Positions 52,059-60,699 of a DNA stretch of 64,000 bases are shown here, piece by piece. The stretch lies in assembly GCF_017652985.1 (NCBI RefSeq), contig NZ_JAGGDJ010000006.1:1-64000 (forward strand), read 5' to 3'. A program made the translations under genes and the position numbers. Each line of letters begins with the position of its first letter. The stretch's first letter is position 1. A model generated the notes under the pieces. The model worked only from the letters and a program-made list of their open reading frames with translations, made no database searches and was not told where the DNA came from. The DNA is from Paenibacillus artemisiicola. GTDB taxonomy: Bacteria; Bacillota; Bacilli; Paenibacillales; Paenibacillaceae.

Positions 52059-52853
52059 ATGAAGCTGGGCATGCCGGCGCTCCTGGAATACGGCACGCTC
52101 GAGGAGAACGCCGCGCTCTGCGCGGCGCTCGGGCTGGATTTTATCGAATTGAACATGAATCTTCCCTTGTGCATGCCGGACAGGCTGGACGCCGGGCTGG
52201 TGCGAAGGATGAGCCGGGAGACCGGGATCGGCTTTACGCTGCATTTGCCGGAAGAGCTGGAGCCGGCGTCGTTTCACGCGGCGATCAGGCGGGGGCATCT
52301 GGCCTGCTGCCTCGACGCGATGGACTGGGCGGCCGCCGCGGGCATCGGGCTGTTGAACATGCATGTGCACAACGGGGTCTACTTCACGCTGCCCGGCGGA
52401 AGGACCTGGATCAATGAGGCGCACGATGCCGAGTACGCCGCGCTGCTGCATGAGGCGTTCGCGACGATGTACGAACGGGCGTCCGCGCTCGGCCTCTCGC
52501 TGTGCCTCGAGAATACGTGCAATTTCCAGCTGCCGTTCGTGCGGAAGGCCGTCGACGCGCTCGCCGGATTCGCGCCGTTTCGCTTGACTTGGGATGCCGG
52601 GCACGACGCAAGAACCGGATACCTGGAAATGCCCGTCCTGATGGCGCACGCCGATCGCATCGCCCATATGCATCTTCACGATTGCGCGAACGGTTCGGAT
52701 CACCGGCCGCTGTATACGGGCGAGGTCCCGATCAACGAACGGCTCGCGTTCGCCCGGGCGCGCGGGCTGTCCGTCGTCATCGAAGTGAAGACGGAAGAAG
52801 CGCTGCGCGCGTCCGTCGAACGGCTGCGGCGCGAGTGGCTTCAGGGAGGTTGA
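52059..52853 (+). CDS. Sugar phosphate isomerase/epimerase-like TIM barrel
   Basis: A 264-residue protein of the xylose isomerase-like (AP endonuclease 2) superfamily. The barrel starts MKLGMPALLEYGTLEENAAL. Metal-site residues lie in FIELNMN (Glu), LNMHVHNG (His), LCLENTC (Glu), LTWDAGHD (Asp, His), HMHLHDC (His) and VVIEVKT (Glu). It would isomerise or epimerise a sugar or inositol-like compound; the substrate is unknown. GGAGGGG precedes the ATG. Confidence 0.83.
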   Translation: MKLGMPALLEYGTLEENAALCAALGLDFIELNMNLPLCMPDRLDAGLVRRMSRETGIGFTLHLPEELEPASFHAAIRRGHLACCLDAMDWAAAAGIGLLNMHVHNGVYFTLPGGRTWINEAHDAEYAALLHEAFATMYERASALGLSLCLENTCNFQLPFVRKAVDALAGFAPFRLTWDAGHDARTGYLEMPVLMAHADRIAHMHLHDCANGSDHRPLYTGEVPINERLAFARARGLSVVIEVKTEEALRASVERLRREWLQGG

Positions 52854-52965
52854 CGTGCCGTCTCCTAAACGGAAGATTCTATAAAAGTAAAACACGTCGA
52901 TAAAACGAAACGATTTTCGCTGCGGCAGCTGCTTTTTCATGGTTTATATCCAATAGTGGGAAGTC

Positions 52966-53019
52966 TTAACTGGATCTTAACATCGCCCATACATGCGCTT
53001 AATAATCTCGATCTATTAT
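52966..53019 (+). promoter_or_regulatory. Pho box and promoter of the alkaline phosphatase gene
   Basis: TTAACT (52966), TTAACA (52977), CATACA (52988) and TTAATA (52999) start at exact 11-base intervals, the periodicity of PhoP direct repeats in Bacilli. They are followed by the -10 candidate TATTAT (53014-53019). No -35 hexamer is needed at PhoP-activated promoters. Confidence 0.78.
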
Positions 53020-53049
53020 GCTAGAGAAAAGAGATTAGGAGGCGTACAC

Positions 53050-54312
53050 ATGAAATCCACGATTGGATGGAAGACTTCGGTAATCGGTATTACGGCAGCG
53101 GCGCTCGTCGTTACGAGCTTCGTCGCGGCGCAAAGCAAGAATGAAGTATCCGCTGCATCGAAACAAGCGAAGAACGTCATTCTCTTCGTCGGCGACGGCA
53201 TGGGCACGGCGCAGCGCGACGCGATTCGCCTGGCTACGGTCGGCGAGAAGGGTCAACTGGCCATGGACGCGATGCCTTACGTCGGCTTGATTCATACGGG
53301 CTCCACGGTTCCGGTCACGGATTCCGCGGCTTCCGCTACGGCTTACGCCAGCGGCGTGAAAACGTACAATGGCGCTATCGGCATGGACGCCAACAAAAAA
53401 AGCGTAAAAACGATTTTTGAATATGTCAAAGCAATGGGCAAATCCACGGGTCTCGTCACGACGAGCCAAATCACGGACGCAACGCCTGCCGCGTTCGCTT
53501 CCCACGTCGAAGACCGGGCGAAGCAAAGCGACATCGCGCTCCAATACCTGACGAAAACCAAAGTCGACGTTCTGCTCGGCGGCGGCGAAGATTTCTGGTT
53601 CCCGGCGGGTCAAGCCGGCGCGTTCAAGGACGAGCCTGTCGAAGATCCGTCCGAGAAGAGCAAAGGCACGCAGGGCAACCTCGTCGACAAGGCGAAATCG
53701 CTCGGCTACACGTACGTAAAAACGAAAGCCGACATGCAGAAGGCAAAAGGCGGCAAGCTGCTCGGCCTGTTCGCGAACGAAGAAATGTTCCAACAGCGTC
53801 CGGAAGGCGAAGGCGATCTCTACAATCCGATCGTCCCGCTGCCGGACATGACGAAAAAAGCGCTTGACACGCTGTCCACGAACAAAAAAGGCTTCTTCCT
53901 GATGGTCGAAGAAGAAGCGACGGACGAAATGGCGCACAACAACAACGCGAAGCTGACGATCAAAGCCGGCCAAGAGCTGGACAAATCGGTACAAATCGCG
54001 AAAAACTTCGCAAAATCGCATCCGGACACGCTGGTTCTCGTCCTGGCCGACCACGAAACGGGCGGCTTCTCGATCGAGGAAGTCGACGCGAACGACGAGT
54101 CGGGCGACGCGATTTCCAAAGAAGACGGTCCGTTCCAGATCGCGAACTCGAAGCAAAACTTCGTCGTCGACTGGACGACGTCCGGCCACACGGCCGTCGA
54201 CGTGCCGGTAACGGTCATGGGCACGGGCGCCGAGCTGTTCTCGGGCGTCTACGAGAACACGGGCATCTTCACGCGCCTTGCGCAAGCGATGGGCGTCAAG
54301 CTGCCGAAGTAA
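53050..54312 (+). CDS. Secreted alkaline phosphatase
   Basis: A 420-residue exported enzyme with a signal peptide (residues 8-28). The metal ligand Asp49 is in FVGDGMG, the phosphoserine nucleophile Ser92 in TDSAASATAY, further ligands in MVEEEATDEMAHN and LADHETGGF, and the last His in TSGHTAVDVPV. It releases phosphate from monoesters outside the cell. TAGGAGG precedes the ATG. A Pho box in the promoter indicates induction by phosphate starvation through PhoPR. Codon use is rich in AAA/GAA, unlike its neighbours, which fits high expression. Confidence 0.95.
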   Translation: MKSTIGWKTSVIGITAAALVVTSFVAAQSKNEVSAASKQAKNVILFVGDGMGTAQRDAIRLATVGEKGQLAMDAMPYVGLIHTGSTVPVTDSAASATAYASGVKTYNGAIGMDANKKSVKTIFEYVKAMGKSTGLVTTSQITDATPAAFASHVEDRAKQSDIALQYLTKTKVDVLLGGGEDFWFPAGQAGAFKDEPVEDPSEKSKGTQGNLVDKAKSLGYTYVKTKADMQKAKGGKLLGLFANEEMFQQRPEGEGDLYNPIVPLPDMTKKALDTLSTNKKGFFLMVEEEATDEMAHNNNAKLTIKAGQELDKSVQIAKNFAKSHPDTLVLVLADHETGGFSIEEVDANDESGDAISKEDGPFQIANSKQNFVVDWTTSGHTAVDVPVTVMGTGAELFSGVYENTGIFTRLAQAMGVKLPK

Positions 54313-54326
54313 GCCACAACAGCGCG

Positions 54327-54360
54327 AAAAGCTGCCTCCGCATGCGGAGGCAGCTTTTTT
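54327..54360 (+). terminator. Terminator of the alkaline phosphatase gene
   Basis: A 14-bp perfect stem (AAAAGCTGCCTCCG with CGGAGGCAGCTTTT) and six T. Confidence 0.95.
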
Positions 54361-54427
54361 GTATTGAATGTTCATACTATTCTGTGTATATTAATACATA
54401 AAAAATCCGTGATAGGGGGCTTGGCTT

Positions 54428-55195
54428 ATGGCCGTTTCCATCGAAGAATTAACCATGAACGCGTGGCCCGCGCAGCAGACGGTCGTGCACGGCGGCTGGC
54501 TGCTGCGCTTGGCGGAGGGCTACACCAAACGCGCGAATTCCGTTCATCCGTTCTATGCGGGCGACGAATCGGAAGCGGCGCTGAAGCGGAAAATCGAAGC
54601 CTGCGAAGCCTTCTACTGCCGCGCCGGGCAGGATACGATCTTCAAGCTGACGCCTTTCGCCCCGGCCGGACTCGACCGGCTGCTGGAATCGCGCGGGTAC
54701 GTGCTTGCATCGCCGTCCCGTGTTATGCTGTTAACGGACTTCGCGAACCTTCGCAAGCCGCCCTATCAGCGGTCCGAAATCACGATCGAATGCGAGGATC
54801 GGCTCTCCTACTCCTGGCTCGACCACATGTGCGCCTTCAGCGGCATTCCGTCTTGTCACGAAGGCGCCGCCGCGCGGATCATGCACGCCATCACGATGAA
54901 AACAGGCTATTTTACGCTATACGTCGACCGCGAACCCGCCGCGTGCGGCCTCGGGGTCCTGGAAGGCGAATACGTCGGCTTGTACGATATCGCGACCGCC
55001 CCGGCCTTCCGCGGCCGGGGGCTCGGCGAGCGCTTGATCCGCCGCATGCTGCAGTGGGCGGCGGGGGGCGGCGCTACGCGGAGCTACCTACAAGTCGCGC
55101 AGAGCAACGGAGCGGCGAACCGGCTCTACGCGCGGCTGTCGTTCGAGGAGCTGTATCCGTATTGGTACCGGATCAAGAAGCGCCCGAATGGCTGA
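54428..55195 (+). CDS. GNAT-family N-acetyltransferase
   Basis: A 255-residue protein. The C-terminal half is a GNAT domain: YVGLYDIATAPAFRGRGLGE carries the acetyl-CoA pyrophosphate loop (RGRGLG), and YLQVAQSNGAANRLYARLSF is the usual fourth motif. The N-terminal half (HGGWLLRLAEGYTKRANSVH P) is typical of the two-lobed Bacilli GNAT proteins. The acceptor is unknown. GGGGG stands before the ATG. DUF1284 follows after 35 bases. Confidence 0.87.
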   Translation: MAVSIEELTMNAWPAQQTVVHGGWLLRLAEGYTKRANSVHPFYAGDESEAALKRKIEACEAFYCRAGQDTIFKLTPFAPAGLDRLLESRGYVLASPSRVMLLTDFANLRKPPYQRSEITIECEDRLSYSWLDHMCAFSGIPSCHEGAAARIMHAITMKTGYFTLYVDREPAACGLGVLEGEYVGLYDIATAPAFRGRGLGERLIRRMLQWAAGGGATRSYLQVAQSNGAANRLYARLSFEELYPYWYRIKKRPNG

Positions 55196-55230
55196 TTAAC
55201 ATCTTATAGGAAGAAAGGGGTCGCCCGCTT

Positions 55231-55653
55231 ATGACGATCCGGCTTCGCGGTCATCATTTGCTATGTCTGCTCGGCTTCCGGGGCATGGGTTACTCGGCGG
55301 CGTACGCCGCCAATATGGCGCGCGTCTACAACCGCCTGAAGGACGAACCCGACACGCCGGTGACGATCGTCGCCGGACCCGACGAGCTGTGCGCCTGCTT
55401 TCCCCCGGACGAAGAACCGCATTGCGAGAACGCGTCCGTCGCCCGGCTCGATCGCGACGCGCTCGCCAAGCTGGACTTGCGCGCCGGTCTGACGCTGCCG
55501 TGGTCGGCCGTGATCGCGCGGGTGCGCGCCGGCGTGGAACCGGAGGACATCGGCACGCTCTGCCGCACCTGCCAGTGGCGGTCCTACGGCGTCTGCGAAG
55601 CCGGCGTGCGCACGATCAAGGAAGGCGGCTGGCTTCCGCCGCTTCCGGAGTGA
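55231..55653 (+). CDS. DUF1284 cysteine-rich protein
   Basis: A 140-residue protein starting TIRLRGHHLLCLLGFRGMGY, the signature of DUF1284. Cys residues (LLCLL, ELCACF, HCENA, LCRTCQW, VCEAG) suggest a metal or iron-sulfur site, as proposed for the family. No function is established. It probably shares a transcript with the GNAT gene and faces the LysR gene. Confidence 0.83.
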   Translation: MTIRLRGHHLLCLLGFRGMGYSAAYAANMARVYNRLKDEPDTPVTIVAGPDELCACFPPDEEPHCENASVARLDRDALAKLDLRAGLTLPWSAVIARVRAGVEPEDIGTLCRTCQWRSYGVCEAGVRTIKEGGWLPPLPE

Positions 55654-55688
55654 ACGCGCTCAAGGGCAACGTCTTTGGCAGGAACGCT

Positions 55689-56591
55689 TCAGGTAACGCC
55701 GGGTTCCGGCTGCAGCAACGCCAGCAGACGTTTGGCTGCTTGCGAGCGCGGCACGCCTTTGCGCGTCGCGATCCCGGCCGCACGCGCCGGAATCGGCGCC
55801 GCAAGCGGCAATTCGACCAATTCGCCGTTCGCCAGTTCCCGCGCGTAATAATCCCGCACGACGAACGCCAGGCCGAGGCCGCTCTTGGCAAAGTCCGCCA
55901 GCAGGTCCATGCTGCCAAGCTCCAGTTCGGGCCGCAAAGAGATGCCATGCGACTCCGCGTATGCGTCCAGATGGCGCCTTGTGCTCGTGCCTTCCTCCAG
56001 CATCATGAGCGGATAACGAGCCAAGTCCAAAGGTTTCAAAGGTTCGTCGCCGGCTAGTTCCGCATAGCGGCGTCCGCCGACCAGACAATCTTGCTGAAGC
56101 CGGAACGGCGTGAAATCGACGCCGCTCTCTTCGGCCGGAAGGTGCACGATCCCGAGATCGATCGCGCCTTCCTTGAGTAAAGCCAACGTTTCCGGCGTCG
56201 TGCGGTTGGTGACGCGGATGCGGATCTGCGGATAGCGCGCGTGATACTGCTCCAACACCGGCAGCAGAACATGCTTGCAAAGCGAATCGCCGGCCCCGAT
56301 CTCGAGTTCCCCGTACGCGAGCTGATTCATGTCGCGCATCTTCCTCTCTCCCGCTTCCACGACTTTGAACGCCTGCTCTACATGACGGTACAGCACTTCG
56401 CCTTCGCCCGTTAGCCGTACGCCGCGCGGTCCGCGAACGAACAGCGCCCCGCCAAGCAGTTCTTCGAGCTGCTTCAGCGTATGGCTGATAGCGGGCTGCG
56501 TGATATGCAGCCGCTCGGCCGCGCGCGACAAGCTGCCCGTCCTCGCGCACCAATAGAAGCTGCGGTACCACTCCAAGTTAATATCCGACAT
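55689..56591 (-). CDS. LysR-family transcriptional regulator
   Basis: A 300-residue regulator. The N-terminal helix-turn-helix is SLSRAAERLHITQPAISHTL followed by KQLEELLGGALFVRGPRGV. The effector-binding domain covers about 92-295 (LEIGAGDSLCKHVLLPVLEQ; EGAIDLGIVHLP; GLGLAFVVRDYYA). AAAGGAG precedes the ATG. It is divergent from an adenylosuccinate synthetase, with a 17-bp dyad between, so it very probably controls that gene. The effector may be a purine-related metabolite (inference). Confidence 0.93.
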   Translation of the reverse strand: MSDINLEWYRSFYWCARTGSLSRAAERLHITQPAISHTLKQLEELLGGALFVRGPRGVRLTGEGEVLYRHVEQAFKVVEAGERKMRDMNQLAYGELEIGAGDSLCKHVLLPVLEQYHARYPQIRIRVTNRTTPETLALLKEGAIDLGIVHLPAEESGVDFTPFRLQQDCLVGGRRYAELAGDEPLKPLDLARYPLMMLEEGTSTRRHLDAYAESHGISLRPELELGSMDLLADFAKSGLGLAFVVRDYYARELANGELVELPLAAPIPARAAGIATRKGVPRSQAAKRLLALLQPEPGVT

Positions 56592-56613
56592 CGATATGAG
56601 CTCCTTTTATGGC

Positions 56614-56630
56614 TGATATTAGATATATCA
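56614..56630. promoter_or_regulatory. LysR-type dyad between the divergent genes
   Basis: TGATAT-TAGAT-ATATCA is an inverted repeat centred about 46 bases upstream of the presumed start of purA transcription, the usual activator position for LysR proteins. Confidence 0.65.
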
Positions 56631-56655
56631 ATTATTCTAATGGATTTGCTTCTAT

Positions 56656-56661
56656 TATAAT
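56656..56661 (+). promoter_or_regulatory. -10 of the adenylosuccinate synthetase promoter
   Basis: A perfect TATAAT, with no good -35 at 16-18 bases upstream (TTATTC at best). This fits activation by the LysR protein. Confidence 0.6.
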
Positions 56662-56704
56662 CATGCTTGCAACGCCATCACAAGGATGAAGGAGCGAATG
56701 GAAG

Positions 56705-58000
56705 ATGGCCGTAACGGCAATTGTGGGAGCGAATTGGGGCGACGAGGGAAAAGGAAAGCTGACCGACGCGCTGGCGGAACGGGCCGATTACGTCGTGCGG
56801 TTTCAAGGAGGCAGCAACGCCGGACATACGATCGTGAACGGATACGGCAAATACGCGCTACATATGCTGCCTTCTGGCGTTTTTTATCCCCATGCGATCA
56901 ACGTGATCGGCCCGGGTGCGGCGCTTGACGTCGAGCAGCTGTTCGGCGAGCTGGCCGCGCTTGCGGAGCGGGGCGTGCCTAAGCCGAGGCTCGCGGTGTC
57001 GGAGCGCGCGCAGCTCGTACTGCCGGTTCACCGGCTGTTCGACGCGCTGGAGGAGGAACGGCTCGGCAGCGCGGGCTTCGGCTCGACGAGAAGGGGGATC
57101 GCGCCGTTCTATGCCGATAAGTATGCGAAGCTCGGCGTGCAGGTCGCGGATCTGTACGACGAGGCAAGGCTGAAGCGCCGGCTGGAGCAGTCGCTGACCG
57201 GCAAAAACGTCCTGCTGCGCCATCTCTACGGCCGCGAGCCGATCGCGGTCGAGCCGCTGCTCGAACGGCTGGCCGAATACCGCGAGCAGCTGCGGCCGTA
57301 CGCGGCGGACACGAGCGACATGCTGCGCAAGGCTATCGACGAAGATGCTTCGATTTTGCTCGAAGGTCAGCTCGGCGCGCTGCGCGACCCCGATCACGGC
57401 GTATATCCGTTCTCGACCTCGTCTTCGACGCTTGCCGGCTTCGCGCCGGTCGGCGCGGGCCTTCCCCCGGGAGCGGTCCGCGACGTCGTCGCGGTCGTGA
57501 AAGCCTATTCCTCCTGCGCAGGCGCCGGTCCGTTCGTAACGGAGCTGCACGGCGAGGAAGGGGAGGACCTCCGACGCCGCGGCGGTGACGGCGGGGAGTA
57601 CGGGGCCACGACTGGCCGGCCGAGGCGGGTCGGCTGGCTGGATGCCGTCGCGACGCGCTATGGCTGCGAGCTTCAAGGCGCGACGTCTATCGCGCTGACG
57701 AACCTTGACGTTTTGGGCTACTTGGATGTCATTCCGGTTTGTACCGGCTATCGTTTGGCGAACGGCTCCGTGACCGGCCGCTTCCCCGTGACGCCGCTGC
57801 TGGAGGACGCTTTGCCGATCTACGAGTGGTTGCCGGGATGGAGAAGCGATATTTCCGCCGCGTCTTCGTTCGAGGAGCTGCCTCGGGAGGCGCAGGCGTA
57901 CGTCGCGTTCGTCGAACGGGCGACCGGCGTTCCGGTCACCCGGATATCCGTCGGTCCGCGGCGAGAGCAGTTGATCGAGCGGACGCGCATGAACGTGTGA
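56705..58000 (+). CDS. purA: Adenylosuccinate synthetase (PurA-type)
   Basis: A 431-residue cytosolic enzyme joining IMP and aspartate with GTP, the first step from IMP to AMP. The GTP loop is VGANWGDEGKGKLTD (Asp13), the catalytic His41 lies in GGSNAGHTIVNGYG, and IMP contacts are in GFGSTRRGIAPFYADK. LEGQLGALRDPDHGVYPFST replaces the more usual [20 protein letters not shown], and EYGATTGRPRRVGWLD is intact. It is therefore probably active but divergent. The order LysR-purA, without pur genes nearby, suggests an accessory copy. GAAGGAG is 9 bases from the ATG. Confidence 0.9.
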   Translation: MAVTAIVGANWGDEGKGKLTDALAERADYVVRFQGGSNAGHTIVNGYGKYALHMLPSGVFYPHAINVIGPGAALDVEQLFGELAALAERGVPKPRLAVSERAQLVLPVHRLFDALEEERLGSAGFGSTRRGIAPFYADKYAKLGVQVADLYDEARLKRRLEQSLTGKNVLLRHLYGREPIAVEPLLERLAEYREQLRPYAADTSDMLRKAIDEDASILLEGQLGALRDPDHGVYPFSTSSSTLAGFAPVGAGLPPGAVRDVVAVVKAYSSCAGAGPFVTELHGEEGEDLRRRGGDGGEYGATTGRPRRVGWLDAVATRYGCELQGATSIALTNLDVLGYLDVIPVCTGYRLANGSVTGRFPVTPLLEDALPIYEWLPGWRSDISAASSFEELPREAQAYVAFVERATGVPVTRISVGPRREQLIERTRMNV

Positions 58001-58154
58001 GCCTCGGCAGATGCGTAGAGCTGAACGGCGGTACCAGACTGAGGGGCGCGGCCAGGAACGGCTTCAGCCGCCTGCGGAACCGCCCGACCGGCCGCGCGAT
58101 GCCGCGCCGCCAAGGCAGCGGCCCCGAACGCCGCCGCCGAACTTCGCGTATGCT

Positions 58155-58197
58155 AATCAGGCCTGGCCCCGCAAGGCGGCAGGGCCTGATTTTTTTT
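58155..58197 (+). terminator. Terminator of the PurA-type gene
   Basis: AATCAGGCC and GGCCTGATT enclose a 19-base inner hairpin and run into a long T tract. The preceding 150 bases after the stop hold nothing recognisable. Confidence 0.85.
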
Positions 58198-58297
58198 GCC
58201 GTGGCGCGAACGGGCGGCATTTGATTTTCCATGGGCGGGAATGGTAAGATTCCTCTACGAGAAATGCGCCGGGCAGAAGGAGATGAGGAGAGACTTC

Positions 58298-59185
58298 TTG
58301 GAAAATCGTGCATCGGTCGTCGCGATGTGGGTCTCGCTGCTCAGCAACGTCTTGTTGACGGGCATCAAGCTGATCGTCGGCATCTTGTTCGGCAGCCAGG
58401 TCCTCGTCGCGGACGGCATCCATAACGCGGGCGACATCATCGCCACCGCGACCGCGTACAGCTCCATGCGGGTGTCCGGTAAGCCGCCGGACGAAGATCA
58501 TCCGTACGGGCACGGCAAAGCGGAGGTGTTGGGCGCCGGCATCGTCGCGTTCATCCTCGTGCTCGCGGCGCTGTACATGGGCTACCACGCCGTGCTGGCC
58601 TTCTTCCATCCGCCGGGCAAAGCGCACGTAATCGCGCTCTTCGCGGCCATCGTCTCGCTCGTCGTGAAGCAGGTTTTGTACCTCTATACGAAGCGGGTCG
58701 GCCAGTCGATCAACAGCAAGGCGCTCATGGCGACGGCGTACGATCACTTGGCGGACGTGTACGCGTCGCTTGCGGCGTCCGTCGGGATCTTCCTCGCATG
58801 GATCGGCGAGCGCGCGGACATCGCTTGGCTCAGCTACGGGGACCCCGCGGCGGGCGTGATCGTCTCGTTCCTCGTGCTGCGGCTCGGCATCGAGATGTCG
58901 CGCGAAACCGTCGACGTGCTGATGGACAAAAGCCTCAGCCCCGACAAGATCGAAGACATTCTCGAGCATCTGCGCGAGGTGAAGGAAGTGAAGCGGATCG
59001 ACCGGCTCCGGGCGCGGGAGCACGGGCATTACGTGCTGGTGGACGCGCGGGTGGCCGTGCTCGGAACGCTGACCATCCAAGAGGGGCACGACATCATCCG
59101 CAAGATCAAGAAGAAGGTGCAGGACGCGCATCCCGAGGTGGACGAAGTGCTCGTGCATCTGAATCCGTGGTACGAGAACGAATAG
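58298..59185 (+). CDS. Cation diffusion facilitator (CDF) efflux protein
   Basis: A 295-residue inner-membrane protein with six helices. Metal-site signatures are ADGIHNAGD in helix 2 and YDHLADVYAS in helix 5; DEDHPYGHGKAEVLG is the conserved loop between helices 2 and 3. The C-terminal cytosolic domain covers about 205-290. It would export Zn, Mn, Fe or a related divalent ion in exchange for protons. TTG 58298 has GAGGAG 6 bases upstream; the ATG at 58283 overlaps its site, and ATG 58241 is a weaker alternative. Confidence 0.88.
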   Translation: MENRASVVAMWVSLLSNVLLTGIKLIVGILFGSQVLVADGIHNAGDIIATATAYSSMRVSGKPPDEDHPYGHGKAEVLGAGIVAFILVLAALYMGYHAVLAFFHPPGKAHVIALFAAIVSLVVKQVLYLYTKRVGQSINSKALMATAYDHLADVYASLAASVGIFLAWIGERADIAWLSYGDPAAGVIVSFLVLRLGIEMSRETVDVLMDKSLSPDKIEDILEHLREVKEVKRIDRLRAREHGHYVLVDARVAVLGTLTIQEGHDIIRKIKKKVQDAHPEVDEVLVHLNPWYENE

Positions 59186-59193
59186 CGGCGGCC

Positions 59194-59222
59194 GGCCGGC
59201 ATGGGAAACCATGCCGGCCTTT
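59194..59222 (+). terminator. Terminator of the CDF gene
   Basis: GGCCGGCATGG, a GAAA loop and CCATGCCGGCC, then TTT. Confidence 0.8.
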
Positions 59223-59299
59223 GCGTGTCCGAGGCTGGGCCTTTGGTCGCAAAAACGCAACCGCTGCAACCTTTTTCGAAAACCCGCCGTCAAGGGGCG

Positions 59300-59313
59300 T
59301 GTAAGATCTTACA
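59300..59313 (+). promoter_or_regulatory. 14-bp perfect palindrome upstream of the stalk-domain gene
   Basis: TGTAAGATCTTACA lies 37 bases before the start codon and is flanked by GGGG and CCCC at nearly symmetric positions. It could be an operator or, in RNA, a hairpin in the leader. Confidence 0.55.
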
Positions 59314-59350
59314 ACCCCACTACGCGACGATTTGGAAGGAGCAGAAGATT

Positions 59351-60502
59351 ATGAACAAGAAGAAAGTCATTATCGCGGCAACGCTCGTCGGCCTGATGGG
59401 CTCGGCGGTCGCTGCGGAAGCGTCCAGTTTTTTCCAAAAGGTCAACGGTTTCGTACGCAGCGACATCAAGGTCATCGTCGACGGCGAGAAAACGTCCATG
59501 AAACCGGTCTTCATTAACGGCCAAGCCTATCTGCCGGCGAAGAGCGAAGCGGATGCGCTCGGATACGACGTCAAGTATAGCGCGAAAGACAGAAGCCTGA
59601 CGCTGACGTCCCGCGATCAAGGCAACGAAGGCGGCAACGGCGGCGAGGAGGCGCAATTAATGAAGCTGTCCGGCGTCGTGCAAAGCGTGACCCCGCTCGA
59701 CAACGGCGCGTACCGTCTGGACGTCGTCGGCCGCGGAACGAACAGCTGGGTGCTGCTCACCGTCGACAAAGAAACGAAGCTGACGGACGCGAACGGCAAG
59801 CATGTCAACGCCAAGGACCTGAAGGCCGGCACGGAAATCGAAGCCGATTACGGTCCGGTCATGACGATGAGCTTCCCGGGGCAATCCCACGCCGTGAACG
59901 TCACGGTCGGCAGCCAGCGCCTCGTCAAGGAAGACGTCGTCACGAACGTCAAGCATACGGATGACGGCTGGCAGGTGACGATCGGCCAAGCGAAGGACGG
60001 CAACGGCCTGTCGCAAGTCGTGCTGAACGCCGGCAAGGAAACGAAGCTCATGAACGCCCAAGGTTCGTCGATCGAATGGGAAAGCCTGAAGCCGGGCACG
60101 AAAGTCGTCGCGTACTACGGTCCGGAAATGACGAAGAGCCTGCCGCCGATCAGCCCGGTGTTCTACCTGGTCGCGTTGACCGACAAGCCGGCCCAAGACA
60201 CGCTGGCTCCGGCCCAAGTCAGCGAATTCCGCGCGCTCGCGTGGAGCAAGCTGCCCGACGGCCAAGCGTCCCACGTGAAGACGAAGAAGGACGAAGCGGC
60301 CGTCGAGGTCGTGAACGCCTCCGAGTCCGGCGTGCTGGCGACGACCGAAGACGCGAAGAAGCTGCTGCAAGCCGTGAAGGACAAAGGCGGCAAACTGGTC
60401 ACGGTCACGTATGAAACCGACCAAGACCAGCTGCTCGGACCGCTGACGGTCGTATTCGACCTGGAAAGCAAAACGTTCATCGGCTACAACGCGCGCCGAT
60501 AA
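59351..60502 (+). CDS. Secreted stalk-domain (copper amine oxidase N-like) protein
   Basis: A 383-residue exported protein with a signal peptide (residues 5-24). A stalk domain covers about 30-92 (VIVDGEKTSMKPVFINGQAY LPAKS; LGYDVKYSAKDRSLTLT). It is followed by two related repeats of about 90 residues: LDVVGRGTNSWVLLTVDKET to ADYGPVMTMSFPGQS, and VTIGQAKDGNGLSQVVLNAG to AYYGPEMTKSLPPIS. A C-terminal domain ends FDLESKTFIGYNARR. Stalk domains in Paenibacillaceae are cell-surface modules; no enzyme activity is implied. AAGGAG lies 8 bases before the ATG. A terminator follows. Confidence 0.85.
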   Translation: MNKKKVIIAATLVGLMGSAVAAEASSFFQKVNGFVRSDIKVIVDGEKTSMKPVFINGQAYLPAKSEADALGYDVKYSAKDRSLTLTSRDQGNEGGNGGEEAQLMKLSGVVQSVTPLDNGAYRLDVVGRGTNSWVLLTVDKETKLTDANGKHVNAKDLKAGTEIEADYGPVMTMSFPGQSHAVNVTVGSQRLVKEDVVTNVKHTDDGWQVTIGQAKDGNGLSQVVLNAGKETKLMNAQGSSIEWESLKPGTKVVAYYGPEMTKSLPPISPVFYLVALTDKPAQDTLAPAQVSEFRALAWSKLPDGQASHVKTKKDEAAVEVVNASESGVLATTEDAKKLLQAVKDKGGKLVTVTYETDQDQLLGPLTVVFDLESKTFIGYNARR

Positions 60503-60523
60503 GCATAACGAACGCGAATAACG

Positions 60524-60557
60524 AACGCCCCGCGGCATGACGCCGGGGGCGTTTTTT
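60524..60557 (+). terminator. Terminator of the stalk-domain gene
   Basis: AACGCCCC and GGGGCGTT, extended by GCGGC/GCC, followed by seven T. Confidence 0.85.
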
Positions 60558-60699
60558 TGCGATGTCGAGGCCGGCGGATCCGACGGTCGCTTTGTGAGCT
60601 TCCGCGCGATTCGGCCGCTATGCCATGCGGACTTCAGCTTTCTCGCCGCGGCTTGCAGGCGCCATGCGGAGCCGCTTTGCGCGCCGTGCAGCGCGGCGT

